From Lachnospiraceae bacterium (GTDB lineage Bacteria > Bacillota > Clostridia > Lachnospirales > Lachnospiraceae), in NCBI GenBank assembly GCA_910575775.1, contig CAJTEY010000036.1:1-42452 (forward strand): a stretch of 42,452 nucleotides of DNA, in the 5' to 3' direction. The notes beneath the pieces were generated by a model. That model was not told the DNA's origin, made no database searches, and saw nothing but the letters and a program-made list of their open reading frames with translations. The position numbers and the translations under genes were made by a program. This document shows, in pieces, positions 22,501-30,329 of the stretch (the first letter of the stretch is position 1; each line of letters opens with the position of its first letter).

Positions 22501-25500
22501 GCAACGCCAACCCCGAGAAGGGCTAACGCCGCCGACAATCCGAGAACAGCAGGAATCATCGGTCCTAATACTGCCCCGGCAATTCCCAGTACGGTGAACG
22601 CCCCGGCCAGAGCCAGAAGCCCCATGCCAATCTCTTTAAGGCTCATAGAACCAAGCGATTTCAATACGGGCGTGAATATGGCAAGCGCTCCCGACATAAC
22701 AAGCATGGCCGCCGCTCCGCCAAGCGTCCCTTTCATCACATTAAGCGCCACCGCCAAAATCGCCATAGAACCGGCCAAAACCGTCATTCCCTTGCCGATT
22801 TCTTCCCATTTCATTCCGCCAGTATCCTGTATTACACTCCCGATCAGTTTAAGTGCGGCACCGACTTCAATTAATCCAAGCCCGATCCCTACCATATTCT
22901 TAGGCATGATGTTTACAGCCAAAGCTACCGCCGCCAATGCGCCGCTTATACCAAGCAGCCCCTTTGCGATATTTTCTCCCGGAATGGCTCCGATATCTTT
23001 GATTACTTTCCCAAATATCAGCATGGCAGCCCCGACGATCGTCAATGCCGTTGCGCTGGAAAGAATATGCTTTGACTGTCCCGACAGAAGTGCAAACGTC
23101 GCCACTTCTCCCAAAATAATGCCGATACTGAGCAACCCCTGTTTTATCACTTCCAGATCCATTTTCCCAAATCCGGAAACAGCGTCTTCAAGAATCAGGA
23201 GTGCTGCTGATAATTCAATTATAGCAAGCCCCTGCGTCGCCTTAAAATTTCCGAACTTCGCTGCGATCATAAACGTGGAAAGTTCTCCCAGCAATACGCC
23301 TACTCCTTTTAGCCCGTTTGCCAGTTTATTCGGTTCAAGTTCCGATAATTTTCTGACCACTCCCGCAAGAATATTAACAGTTTCCGCCAAAGCGAGCATT
23401 CCGATAGCACTCGTCTTAGCTTTTCCTCCCCATTTTGAAAGCGCAATGGAAGCAACCGTCATTTCACCCATCAGAACCGTGATGCCTGCAAGAGCGCCTT
23501 TTAATTTGTCGGGCTCAATCCCTGAAATCTTTTTCAATGCCGACGAAAGCAACAAAATTGCGACGGACATTTCAATCATACTGATACCGATATTACCCAG
23601 TCCCTTTTTGCCACTGAGCGTTTTGTCAAAGACAGCCATGGAAGCCGCCAGTTCGGCAAACAAGATACTGATAGATGCAAGCGCCCCGCCAAGCTTATCC
23701 GAATCGATAAGCGATATTGCCACAAGAGCCGCGGCGAGAATCCCGACTGCACCGGCAATCTTTAATAATGTACCAGCCCGCAAACTCGCCTGGAAATCTT
23801 CCAGAGTTTCCTTGACTCCATTGATCGCCTCTTTAAATCCTTTTATAACTTTACCGACTCCGCCGACAGCATCATCTGCCGTACTCTGCAATCCCGTGAG
23901 ATTTTTGATAAATTTCATGATTCCGGCACCGATGCCGACCATCATCCCGCCGTTCAGCAAATCAATCAGGGAATCAAAACCTTCTCCATGCAATGCTTTG
24001 GAAATGCCATCGATGAATTTACCGATCGCGTCAACAATCACTCCCCCCACTCTCGCAAGAACAGGAGCCGCCGACGTAAACGCGCCAACCAGCATCTGCA
24101 GCGCCGCTTTCACCACCACTCCAATCTTCTCAAATGGGCTGATTCTTGTTTTCAGCTTATCTGCCAAACCAAGAAATCCTGAGAAATCAGGAATCTTAAA
24201 ATGTGTCTGCGCAAATCCCTTTACCGCCGCAACAGCGCCCTGTATCCCATTCCCTATCTTTTGAAAAATGGGAATGACTACGCTGCCAACCTTCTGAATC
24301 GCCATATGAAAAGCATTGCTTTTCTTGATCGACTGATCTAGGGAGACAAGCCAATTTCCAAACCGCCCTGTTATTTCAAGAACTCCCGATCCAAGATTTC
24401 CCAGCCCAGCCGTCATCGGAAAAACAGTCTGGACAAGGGCGCCTATACCCTGTTTCACGATATCCAAAACAGCAAACAGACCTTTGAACGTATCCTTTAA
24501 GTTCTGTGAATCCTTATCACCCAGTTTCAGATGGGAAGTAAATTCTTTTAGCGCCTTTGTCATGTTCACAAGCTGCTGGGATGTCGTTTTCGGAAATATT
24601 TCGCGGAATGCCTCGCCGACCGGCTTCGTAACGCTCATCAGTCCTTCGAATGCGTTTTTCACAGAATCGATAAGATTTTGTCTTCCGCCCAGATCCTTCC
24701 ACCCCTGAAGCATATCGTTTCTGGCTTTTGACGACTGGTCGATAAAACCGCCTACTACGGTGCTTACCGCCGTCCATAAAACCTTCGCTTCTTCCAAGTC
24801 GCCGAATAAAATTTCAAATGTCTGGGCCCAGCCGGAACCCGCTGCTTCCTTAAGCGTATCCATCAACTGCGTAAATGTTTTTACATCCTGCGCGGAATCA
24901 AACGCCTTCTGCCCGAGCTTCTCAATCGCTTTGATCTGTTCTTCGGTGTAGCCAATCCCACGAAGTTTCTCTTCATAGGCCTTTTTCTCCTGCTCTGTCA
25001 TATCCCGGATATCCGTCGCGTAATTGCTGAGTGTCTGCACAAGCACATCCGTCGTCATCCACTGCGCGGATAATGAGTCATTAAAAGCATGAGTGGAAGT
25101 AAATAAATCAGACACCTTTCCCTGCAAATCCGTGGTGGTGGTCTGGTATTCGTCCCCGACTTTAACAACCGTCCCCATCGCAAGCGCTGTATCCAGCAAT
25201 GACTGCTTAAACTCCACCGTTGCCATATTGGCGTTTTCAATAGATTTCCAGTCAATCAGCTTGACGGCTCCTGCCGATAATGCCTGGGCAAAGTTATACA
25301 TAGCCCTGGACGCTTCATTCGCATTTGCCCCAGAAACCGCCGCTTCGTTGCTGATACCCTGAATGGCTTTCACAGCATCATCCAAAGACACACCGGCATT
25401 CGTAAATTTACCAATGCTCTGTGTCATATCGGAGAAAGAGTAAATTGTCCGGTCGGCATAGGTATTCAGCTCGTCAAGATATCCATTCACAATCTTGATG

Positions 25501-25889
25501 TCCGCCCCGGTGCTTGCCATGATGGTCTGTACGGCGCCCATTTTGAGTTCGTACTCTTCAAACCCCTGCTTGATGGGTTCCATCGTAAAGGACTCGACAA
25601 GCCGCTTTCCCGCATTCACTACCGAATTTGTAATGTTTGCCAGCGCCGTAATGGCTACTACCTCAAGAGCCGAAAACCGATTTTTCACGGTTTCCACCGC
25701 GCTGCTGAGACCGGACATGTTGATCCCCTTTGCCGCCTTGTCGACCTCCTCGAGTCCTTTTGTCGCTCCGTCCAGCTTTAAAGAATGTCTCAGCTTTTCA
25801 AGCGTACTCATCGTAGTCTGTACGCCTTTCTCGAACTGCTGATTGTCAAACCGCATCTCGACAATGCGTTTATCCACAGACTGACTCAT
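19596..25889 (-). CDS. Tail tape measure protein
   Basis: A 2,097-residue protein that sets tail length and is ejected during DNA delivery. The ATG at 25889 overlaps the stop of the previous gene (ATGA) and follows GGAGG. The N-terminus (VEMRFDNQQFEKGVQTTMST, LEKLRHSLK) and GFEEYELKMGAVQTIMASTG around residue 125 are the conserved tape-measure N-terminal domain. Many Ala/Gly/Leu-rich hydrophobic helices cover about residues 650-1350. Four to five 62-residue repeats (LPNSGGLA..GDN-L--FGEELE-FGP-I-KY) cover about 1425-1690, and a C-terminal region (LEINSPSRVFGRMGAYSGEG) is typical of the family. At about 1.5 A per residue it predicts a tail over 300 nm long. No peptidase or lysozyme domain is visible. 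Confidence 0.95.
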   Translation of the reverse strand: MSQSVDKRIVEMRFDNQQFEKGVQTTMSTLEKLRHSLKLDGATKGLEEVDKAAKGINMSGLSSAVETVKNRFSALEVVAITALANITNSVVNAGKRLVESFTMEPIKQGFEEYELKMGAVQTIMASTGADIKIVNGYLDELNTYADRTIYSFSDMTQSIGKFTNAGVSLDDAVKAIQGISNEAAVSGANANEASRAMYNFAQALSAGAVKLIDWKSIENANMATVEFKQSLLDTALAMGTVVKVGDEYQTTTTDLQGKVSDLFTSTHAFNDSLSAQWMTTDVLVQTLSNYATDIRDMTEQEKKAYEEKLRGIGYTEEQIKAIEKLGQKAFDSAQDVKTFTQLMDTLKEAAGSGWAQTFEILFGDLEEAKVLWTAVSTVVGGFIDQSSKARNDMLQGWKDLGGRQNLIDSVKNAFEGLMSVTKPVGEAFREIFPKTTSQQLVNMTKALKEFTSHLKLGDKDSQNLKDTFKGLFAVLDIVKQGIGALVQTVFPMTAGLGNLGSGVLEITGRFGNWLVSLDQSIKKSNAFHMAIQKVGSVVIPIFQKIGNGIQGAVAAVKGFAQTHFKIPDFSGFLGLADKLKTRISPFEKIGVVVKAALQMLVGAFTSAAPVLARVGGVIVDAIGKFIDGISKALHGEGFDSLIDLLNGGMMVGIGAGIMKFIKNLTGLQSTADDAVGGVGKVIKGFKEAINGVKETLEDFQASLRAGTLLKIAGAVGILAAALVAISLIDSDKLGGALASISILFAELAASMAVFDKTLSGKKGLGNIGISMIEMSVAILLLSSALKKISGIEPDKLKGALAGITVLMGEMTVASIALSKWGGKAKTSAIGMLALAETVNILAGVVRKLSELEPNKLANGLKGVGVLLGELSTFMIAAKFGNFKATQGLAIIELSAALLILEDAVSGFGKMDLEVIKQGLLSIGIILGEVATFALLSGQSKHILSSATALTIVGAAMLIFGKVIKDIGAIPGENIAKGLLGISGALAAVALAVNIMPKNMVGIGLGLIEVGAALKLIGSVIQDTGGMKWEEIGKGMTVLAGSMAILAVALNVMKGTLGGAAAMLVMSGALAIFTPVLKSLGSMSLKEIGMGLLALAGAFTVLGIAGAVLGPMIPAVLGLSAALALLGVGVAACGAGILAFSAGLASLAVSGVAGVTALVAAFEILIVGILGVIANSAKSIAGAVKTIILSLVDVIVECAPAIAEGVLRLIEEVLKSLSDHGPNIVIYLMDFLIGVINAIADRLPELIKVAVNLIGAFFKGVVDALNGIDTTTLMEGIVGIGLLSAIMLALSAVAGLIPGAMAGVLGMGAVIAEMSLVLAAVGAFAQLPGLKWLIGEGGELLQGVGVAIGKFAGGIVGGLMGGISSQFPQIGQDLSDFMANAQGFISGAKQIDPAMLQGVNSLAKTIVLLTAANILDGLSKWFTGGTSLVEFGKELAEFGPYFRKYANDVSGINPEVITASSNAALALAEMATKLPNSGGLAGKIFGENNLSVFGEELEKFGPHIKAYGDQVKGLDAEAVVASAQAAQMLSDMASTLPNSGGLAAKILGDNTLTAFGEELERFGPHISKYAQSVNGINPASVQASVQAAQMLSDMAATLPNSGGLAALILGDNTLSSFGEELEKFGPYIAKYSQDVAGVQPTVVTASANAAKALSELANNLPNSGGLVSWFTGDNDIGSFGQSLEQFGQSFARYYNSISGIDTGLLNGVVTELKKLVDLAAGIAGVDTSGMTRFANDLTTMAGNGIDGFIQAFTNANAKAQQGVNALIMSVISAVQTQANNLRNSGNIAGCSLVTGFTNGIVTKKEAALKTVISLCQAIIAKFRSELPDRIFNNIGENIVQALAEGIKNKRSSAEEAVRAICLAIENTFRDAVPAFEQAGTNAAAGFTTGLNSQRGAIIDAATEIADAAAAAMKKKLEINSPSRVFGRMGAYSGEGFVQALRSYSEKSTEAGLEVASGAMASMADAISRITNMVNSDIEYEPTIRPVMDLSNLHNGVQRINETFNRQYALAASMGYKPPEAPKINIGDEIVSKLNAANVKMLNEFMDVMNKAPVPVNVSVGLEGDSKDIFKVVRVENDKIVKATRYNPLSHLTNAQSRR
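20840..21615 (-). repeat. 62-residue tandem repeats in the tape measure gene
   Basis: PNSGGL codons recur at about 20905, 21091, 21277 and 21463, exactly 186 bp apart. Units share FGEELE-FGP-I-KY---V-G, V-AS--AA--LS-MA--LPNSGG. They are imperfect at DNA level. Repeat-number change would alter tail length in steps of about 9 nm. Confidence 0.85.
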
Positions 25890-26269
25890 AGGCTTGTAAC
25901 CTCCTTCCAAACTTCATTCGCCATCTTGTCGAAAATTGGCTGAATCGCAGGATTGATATAGTCCCTTCCCGCAACATAGCCTCCGTTCCTTGTGCCGTGG
26001 CCGTATTGCAAAATGATTGCGATATTCACACCATCTTGGACATTGGAATTGGTGAACACGATTGACGTTTCTTTTCGGTTATGGGTAATCTCATAATTCC
26101 ACGCAGATGCCGTCTCTCCACTGTCTTTCGGGGTAGCAGCGGCGAGGGCCGAAACCCCCGCCTTTCCATACCGTTCCAGCACATTGAGATACTCCATCTT
26201 TAAAAGCGCATTAAAAAACTTCTCCGTTTTGGAGAAGTCGCCTTTATGCCGAAACGATATCCTGCTCAT
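25886..26269 (-). CDS. HK97 gp10-like head-tail/tail completion protein
   Basis: A 127-residue protein with the HK97-gp10 pattern: LERYGKAGVSALAAATPKDSGETASAWNY, then IVFTNSNVQDGVNIAIILQYGHGTRNGGYV, AGRDYINPAI. The TP-DSG---W-Y and YGHGTR-G-YV-G-DYI parts are typical. Such proteins join the neck or complete the tail. Here it stands unusually far downstream, between the lysin and the tape measure, instead of in the connector cluster by the capsid. Its stop overlaps the tape measure start. It starts 3 bp after the lysin stop. Confidence 0.82.
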   Translation of the reverse strand: MSRISFRHKGDFSKTEKFFNALLKMEYLNVLERYGKAGVSALAAATPKDSGETASAWNYEITHNRKETSIVFTNSNVQDGVNIAIILQYGHGTRNGGYVAGRDYINPAIQPIFDKMANEVWKEVTSL

Positions 26270-26272
26270 AAC

Positions 26273-27655
26273 CTACACCCTTTCTGTAAAATCCAAAGCA
26301 ATCCAGCCATTTTGATCTTCCGCATAGGATTTCAAAAGACCCCAACCGGATAAAGAACCCTCTCCTTCCGCCACCTCGATAATCGTGAAAATTCCCGCGC
26401 CGGTATAACGCCCGGTTTTATCACAATTTGTTCCGGGACCCTTTCTGATATTCAGATAAGGCGTATCAACCCTCACTAGAAAAGGAACGAACTGCTCTTC
26501 TATTTCTTCCTTCACAGTTTCATCCCTTACATCTGTGTTTTCTGAAACAAGAGACAAAATATCGCCTAAAATGCGAAGAATCTTCTTACCATACCTCTCC
26601 CCGGCTGCCCAGCCAAAACCGTTGGGATTTTCTTTCTGCCCAAGCCATTCCACATACTCGGCACAGCCCCTTCTGACATACTTGAATCTGTCATCGACAC
26701 ACGCATTGCAAAGGGGTTCCGTCGACGCATATGCTTTCAAATGCTGGATCTGCGCCCGGATTCCCAACTGCGGCGTGTCAAAAGAATTTCCCTTCATTCC
26801 ATTTGCCGTCACGCCTAAACCACAGAAATTATTCTGATCCAGGGTAACCGCCGAACCGACAAATTTAAAATTCCCGGTTTCCAGACAGGCCTGAGCAAAT
26901 GCGATATCCCCCCTGACGCCTTCTGCCTGTCCCTCGGACAAATATAACGGAATCATGTTTATCACCGACTGAGCTACATCCGGGTTCTTTTCCCTGATAT
27001 AGGAAGCCATCTGTTCCGCCGTAACCAACGCCGTTCCCATAATCCTGGTGTTTTCTGTTACGGTTTCTGAACACAAATTTCCCATTGCGGCTTTTACCGC
27101 TTTGCGGAAACTCTCCATCGTGTACCCGGCTCCGAGCTGCGACCAGAGATGTTCCGGATCTCCGTGATTTGAAGCGATTCCTCTGTCGTGGCCTTCCTTA
27201 TGCGAAATCACCACTCCATCCGCCAACGGATCAAAATCAAACTTCTTACAGAGCATGGCGAACAGTTCCACTGCCGCTTCATATGTACGTCTTACTACAG
27301 CTTTTGCTGCGTCCGAATCAGAACAGGTGAAATTCGCTCCGCTCGTATACTTGACACACGCCGGCTCGCACATCTCCACACCGATGTAACTGTTATTTCC
27401 ACTGCCTTTAGGACCGCTTCCACAATGCCACCCCCGATGATCCCAAGGAAGCGTCTGGTATACAGTTCCGTCGTTTCCATCGATAAATCCGTGGACGCAG
27501 GAATTGCCGTGGGACGGGTCATTCCAGCTTTTGATAAAAACTGACGCATCCGGCTGCGGACAGCCTACTGAATGAAGCATCAATCCTGTTACTTCTATTT
27601 TCTTTCCTGCCGCATAGCAGGGATTTCGTTTCAAAATCGATTCTACTAATCTCAT
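26273..27655 (-). CDS. Bifunctional peptidoglycan hydrolase (amidase and glucosaminidase, SH3)
   Basis: A 460-residue lysin; the ATG at 27655 follows AGGAGA, and the longer in-frame version is rejected. Domain 1 (about 1-185) is an Amidase_2 N-acetylmuramoyl-L-alanine amidase with GLMLHSVG, WDHRGWHCG, IGVEMCEP and ISHKEGHDRG containing the zinc ligands. Domain 2 (about 205-370) is a glucosaminidase (MIPLYLSEGQAEGVRGDIAF, AQACLETGNF, NNFCGLG) with the catalytic Glu in LETG. Domain 3 (about 395-460) is an SH3-type wall binder (YLNIRKGPG). No signal peptide is seen. It lies between tail chaperones and tail completion genes, far from the holin. It may be a virion-borne entry lysin, the endolysin, or both. 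Confidence 0.9.
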   Translation of the reverse strand: MRLVESILKRNPCYAAGKKIEVTGLMLHSVGCPQPDASVFIKSWNDPSHGNSCVHGFIDGNDGTVYQTLPWDHRGWHCGSGPKGSGNNSYIGVEMCEPACVKYTSGANFTCSDSDAAKAVVRRTYEAAVELFAMLCKKFDFDPLADGVVISHKEGHDRGIASNHGDPEHLWSQLGAGYTMESFRKAVKAAMGNLCSETVTENTRIMGTALVTAEQMASYIREKNPDVAQSVINMIPLYLSEGQAEGVRGDIAFAQACLETGNFKFVGSAVTLDQNNFCGLGVTANGMKGNSFDTPQLGIRAQIQHLKAYASTEPLCNACVDDRFKYVRRGCAEYVEWLGQKENPNGFGWAAGERYGKKILRILGDILSLVSENTDVRDETVKEEIEEQFVPFLVRVDTPYLNIRKGPGTNCDKTGRYTGAGIFTIIEVAEGEGSLSGWGLLKSYAEDQNGWIALDFTERV

Positions 27656-27668
27656 AATCTGCTTTCTC

Positions 27669-28211
27669 CTATCCTTTTGATTTATTCGCCTTTCTTCTGG
27701 CCGCATTAATAGCCGCCTGTCTCTTGGCAATCTCCCTCCGGGAAAGTTTCTTCGGCGGCGCGTTCTTTACATTACAGACTCTTATTAGTGTCATGAGCCT
27801 GTTCAAATGCCATTTCTGACATTCAAAAGGAATATTGAGCGCGATCATCCAGTAATAAATCAACTCCGCCGTAACAACTTCCTGACTGGCAGCTCCTTTT
27901 TCCTCTTTTGAGAACCACGTTGCCGTCATTGAATCGTCAATGTAACCCGAAACCTGTTCGATTGTTTCATTGGATACAAAATCATAGACCGACGGATCGA
28001 CATTCTGTGTCAACGTCATGCATCGTATATAATCCACTGTCTCCTCCACCGTTTTATCCCCTTTTCCGAGGAACGGCTTGTGCCATTTGGATTCCCATTT
28101 TGAAAGGGAAACCAGAGAGTGCTCAAGCTGCAGGGTAACGGCCTTTGTATTGACGAATTCCTCTTTTTCCTCATCCCAAAATTCCCGACCCGGTATTGTA
28201 ATTTTAAGCAT
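27669..28211 (-). CDS. Tail assembly chaperone 2
   Basis: A 180-residue protein: MLKITIPGREFWDEEKEEFV, then LQLEHSLVSLSKWESKWHKP, a helical middle and a very basic tail (KLSRREIAKRQAAINAARRK). The E-SL-SLSKWESKW pattern is the one found in tail chaperone genes placed before tape measure genes in Firmicutes phages. It would coat the tape measure during tail assembly. It is a separate gene, 26 bp after the first chaperone, so the lambda G/GT-type frameshift is not used. It lies 13 bp before the lysin start. Confidence 0.8.
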   Translation of the reverse strand: MLKITIPGREFWDEEKEEFVNTKAVTLQLEHSLVSLSKWESKWHKPFLGKGDKTVEETVDYIRCMTLTQNVDPSVYDFVSNETIEQVSGYIDDSMTATWFSKEEKGAASQEVVTAELIYYWMIALNIPFECQKWHLNRLMTLIRVCNVKNAPPKKLSRREIAKRQAAINAARRKANKSKG

Positions 28212-28237
28212 TTCTCCAATCTCCCTCCTTCATTGGA

Positions 28238-28681
28238 TTAAGTGGTGGGCGGAGTCACTCCTGTAATGGGCGCCTGGCCGGGAAGTGGTACTACATTCAC
28301 GGCAGGAGACTCCGTTTTGTTTCTTGCTTTAGGCATGATGCCGTTTACAAACTCGACCGCTTTCCCTGCATCATGGGACAACTCCATGTAAATATCCGAA
28401 AAGGCATTCGTCGAAGCAAACTCCTCCCGGATCGCATCATTCTTAATAAACTGCCTGCCATCCAGACTCTTTTTGCCATAGGAAAAAAGCAGAATCTTCT
28501 TGAAATATTCCATGATCTGCTTCTCATCGTTCTCCTGGATGATTTTCTCCAAAAGCTGCTCCAAACCGCCGTTAAGCGAATACCGCATATCCGTCAGTTC
28601 GGCCTCTGTCAGGTTGAAATAGAAATCCTCCGTCCTCAGCTGTCCGTCGAAATCGTAGTATGTATGAGTTTTCTTTAACAT
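28238..28681 (-). CDS. Tail assembly chaperone 1
   Basis: A 147-residue protein: MLKKTHTYYDFDGQLRTEDF, YFNLTEAELTDMRYSLNGGL, then helices with IIQENDEKQIMEYFKKILLF and SYGKKSLDGRQFIKND. YTDFDG-----DFYFNLT-AEL and GKKS-DGR-FIK are typical of the chaperone (gpG-like) encoded between the major tail protein and the tape measure. The C-terminus is proline-rich and disordered (PAVNVVPLPGQAPITGVTPP). AAAGGAG lies 6 nt before the ATG. A terminator separates it from the major tail protein, so it should be made at lower level. Confidence 0.85.
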   Translation of the reverse strand: MLKKTHTYYDFDGQLRTEDFYFNLTEAELTDMRYSLNGGLEQLLEKIIQENDEKQIMEYFKKILLFSYGKKSLDGRQFIKNDAIREEFASTNAFSDIYMELSHDAGKAVEFVNGIMPKARNKTESPAVNVVPLPGQAPITGVTPPTT

Positions 28682-28705
28682 ATTTTTCTCCTTTCCATTT
28701 GCACT

Positions 28706-28745
28706 GAAAAACGGAGCCGCCGGAAAACATCCCGGTACAGCTCCG
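28706..28745 (-). terminator. Terminator after the major tail protein gene
   Basis: On the minus strand CGGAGC (28745-28740) pairs with GCTCCG (28717-28712), with an inner pairing of CCGG parts, followed by TTTTTCAG. It probably is a partial terminator that keeps chaperone and tape measure levels below that of the major tail protein. Confidence 0.85.
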
Positions 28746-28780
28746 CAATATATTTTATTAATGACCTTATAATAAAGTCT

Positions 28781-29596
28781 TTACCCTGCCTCGTTGAAGA
28801 AGCTGATCACTTCATCCGGCAGCGGCAGTCTTGCCTTAATCGGCGGAGTCAGTTCCTCATAGTATTCCTTGGAAGGGCTTAACGCCGAATCGGTGGTTTC
28901 TACATACTCCCCGCTCACAAGTTCGTAATATTTCTTACCGGAACTGAACGCAGTGTCGGAAGTCTTTGTAAAAGTACCGTCCTCTCCATAAAGGATTTCC
29001 TCAAATGCCGCCAGCTTTGCTGCATCCACTTTGGTAGAGTTGATCCTCAGATGCGCTGTCGGCTTATAAGCCTTACCCGTTGTGGGGTCAACCATATTGA
29101 TCGCTACAGCCGTCGTGGATACTTCCCAGCTAAGCTGCACTGCTTCCACATTCTCATTAACGGTCTGACGGGATATTTCAGAAGGCGCTGCCTTGCCGTT
29201 ATATACCAGATGAAGAATATAACCGTAATCAATTTCTTCCGTATCGTTACCGATCAGGCTGCGATAGGAAAGTCCGAACCTCTTCCTCGTCTGCTGGCCG
29301 ATCTGGACGCCGGGAGCCACCTCCGCAGAGCCATCACATTCCCCCCACTGATCAGGATATGTATAAGCTTCGACTGTCGCGCCAAATTTCTCATTGGACG
29401 TCATGCTCACATACTCCGCATTGTTCGCATAAACCGAGGTGGACTCAGCGCCGGAAGAACTTTCATTTACGGCTGTAAGGCCGTTCCATGCGAATCCCTC
29501 GGGATAAGCGCCTTTCACAGCAGGGTATAATACGCCGTGATCGACACCGGTTTCATAAAGTCGTTTTCCGACTTCATCCCACTTAAGTTTGCTCAT
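28781..29596 (-). CDS. Major tail protein
   Basis: A 271-residue protein beginning MSKLKWDEVGKRLYETGVDH, then GVLYPAVKGAYPEGFAWNGL. WDE-G-R-YETG---GVLYP---G-Y--GVAWNGL, the QIGQQTRKRFGLSYRSLIGN stretch and GYILHLVYNGKAAPSE are hallmarks of the major tail tube protein in this class of siphophages. The C-terminal part carries an acidic insertion (about residues 205-250) with the repeats YELVSGEYVETTDSALSP and FTKTSDTAFSSGKKYYEL, which could be surface exposed. It stacks to make the tail tube. GGAGG lies upstream, and a terminator follows. Confidence 0.9.
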   Translation of the reverse strand: MSKLKWDEVGKRLYETGVDHGVLYPAVKGAYPEGFAWNGLTAVNESSSGAESTSVYANNAEYVSMTSNEKFGATVEAYTYPDQWGECDGSAEVAPGVQIGQQTRKRFGLSYRSLIGNDTEEIDYGYILHLVYNGKAAPSEISRQTVNENVEAVQLSWEVSTTAVAINMVDPTTGKAYKPTAHLRINSTKVDAAKLAAFEEILYGEDGTFTKTSDTAFSSGKKYYELVSGEYVETTDSALSPSKEYYEELTPPIKARLPLPDEVISFFNEAG

Positions 29597-29611
29597 TTAT
29601 CGTTACCTCCT

Positions 29612-29941
29612 TTAATAATATAAAGAAAAGACCCAATGATTCAGATTATCCGCTGTATATGGCCGATCCAGCTTACACCGAGGCATGTATAATAACGTAT
29701 CCGGAATCTCAGAATCTGGGTCTTTATCAATGATTGTTACTTTATAACGTTCCGCACTCATATATGGTTTATTATCTGCGTGTTTTATATCAACTCTTTC
29801 AAGAACATAAACAATACATGGATACACCAGTTTTACTGAAGATGGGGGCTGAAAATAAACTGCTGGACGACGGGTAAGCGGATCGGTCGCCAGTCCCTTC
29901 ACTGACTCAAGAATTTTTTGCAACTGAATTCTGCGACTCAT
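29612..29941 (-). CDS. Tail completion or terminator protein (probable)
   Basis: A 109-residue protein starting MSRRIQLQKILESVKGLATD. The ATG at 29941 follows GGGGGTG; an upstream GTG would overlap that site. It has PAVYFQPPSSVKLVYPCIVY, VLERVDIKHADNKPYMSAER, then YKVTIIDKDPDSEIPDTLL. The pattern vYFQPP-s-kl-YPCIvY, Y-vTiIDkdPDs fits proteins encoded just before the major tail protein in Clostridia phages, the slot of the tail terminator. The call rests on position plus this recurring pattern. It overlaps the previous gene by 35 bp. Confidence 0.7.
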   Translation of the reverse strand: MSRRIQLQKILESVKGLATDPLTRRPAVYFQPPSSVKLVYPCIVYVLERVDIKHADNKPYMSAERYKVTIIDKDPDSEIPDTLLYMPRCKLDRPYTADNLNHWVFSLYY

Positions 29942-30245
29942 TATAAACACCCCCTATGGTCAGAATAAGCCTTGGATACTGAACTTCAACATTTGAGATT
30001 TTCCATTTAGCACCCATAAACCCAACGTACCGCATCGAGTAGAAATGCTCATTGGCAAACGGATCGGCGACTATGCTGATTTCGTTTGCAACGTTGATAT
30101 CATCGTTGAGCGTTTCAGAACTTTGAAGCCGGCGTGTATTACGGGTCACATCACCATAGTACATACGCTCTGTAATTTGTTCCTCCCACACGCCAGGCTT
30201 CGTTTCAACTGTCTCAGCATAGCCAATCGGTCCGTAAAACTTCAT
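29907..30245 (-). CDS. Head-tail connector or neck protein (probable)
   Basis: A 112-residue protein: MKFYGPIGYAETVETKPGVW, EEQITERMYYGDVTRNTRRL, then NVANEISIVADPFANEHFYS and MRYVGFMGAKWKISNVEVQY. The alternation of strands and the ending W-IS-VEVQYPRLILTIGGVYN are characteristic of a conserved neck protein in this class of phages. It follows the capsid gene after a terminator-like hairpin, with GGAGG 11 nt upstream. It is probably a head-closure protein. No motif fixes the exact role. Confidence 0.65.
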   Translation of the reverse strand: MKFYGPIGYAETVETKPGVWEEQITERMYYGDVTRNTRRLQSSETLNDDINVANEISIVADPFANEHFYSMRYVGFMGAKWKISNVEVQYPRLILTIGGVYNESQNSVAKNS

Positions 30246-30268
30246 TTCTAATTTCCTCCGAATATTCA

Positions 30269-30299
30269 GGCATAAAAAAAGAACCGCTTCGGTTCGTCA
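30269..30299 (-). terminator. Terminator after the capsid gene (dispersed repeat, copy 1)
   Basis: On the minus strand GAACCG (30295-30290) pairs with CGGTTC (30286-30281), loop AAG, followed by seven T's. The surrounding sequence GGCATAAAAAAAGAACC...GGTTC on the plus strand is repeated at 34921-34948. It limits read-through from the highly expressed capsid gene. Confidence 0.85.
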
Positions 30300-30329
30300 A
30301 TTTACACCATTTTGAATTTGTTCCTTTGA

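Noticed and set aside
22264..24264. 666-residue plus-strand frame opposite the tape measure gene
   Set aside because: Its sequence is an antisense by-product of the Ala/Gly/Leu-rich codons of the tape measure gene: low-complexity Ala/Pro/Ser/Ile text, no ribosome site, and an intact real gene on the other strand.
28211..28238. Programmed frameshift joining the two tail chaperone genes
   Set aside because: The second gene has its own ATG and the two are separated by 26 bp with a stop; no slippery heptamer was seen at the end of the first gene.
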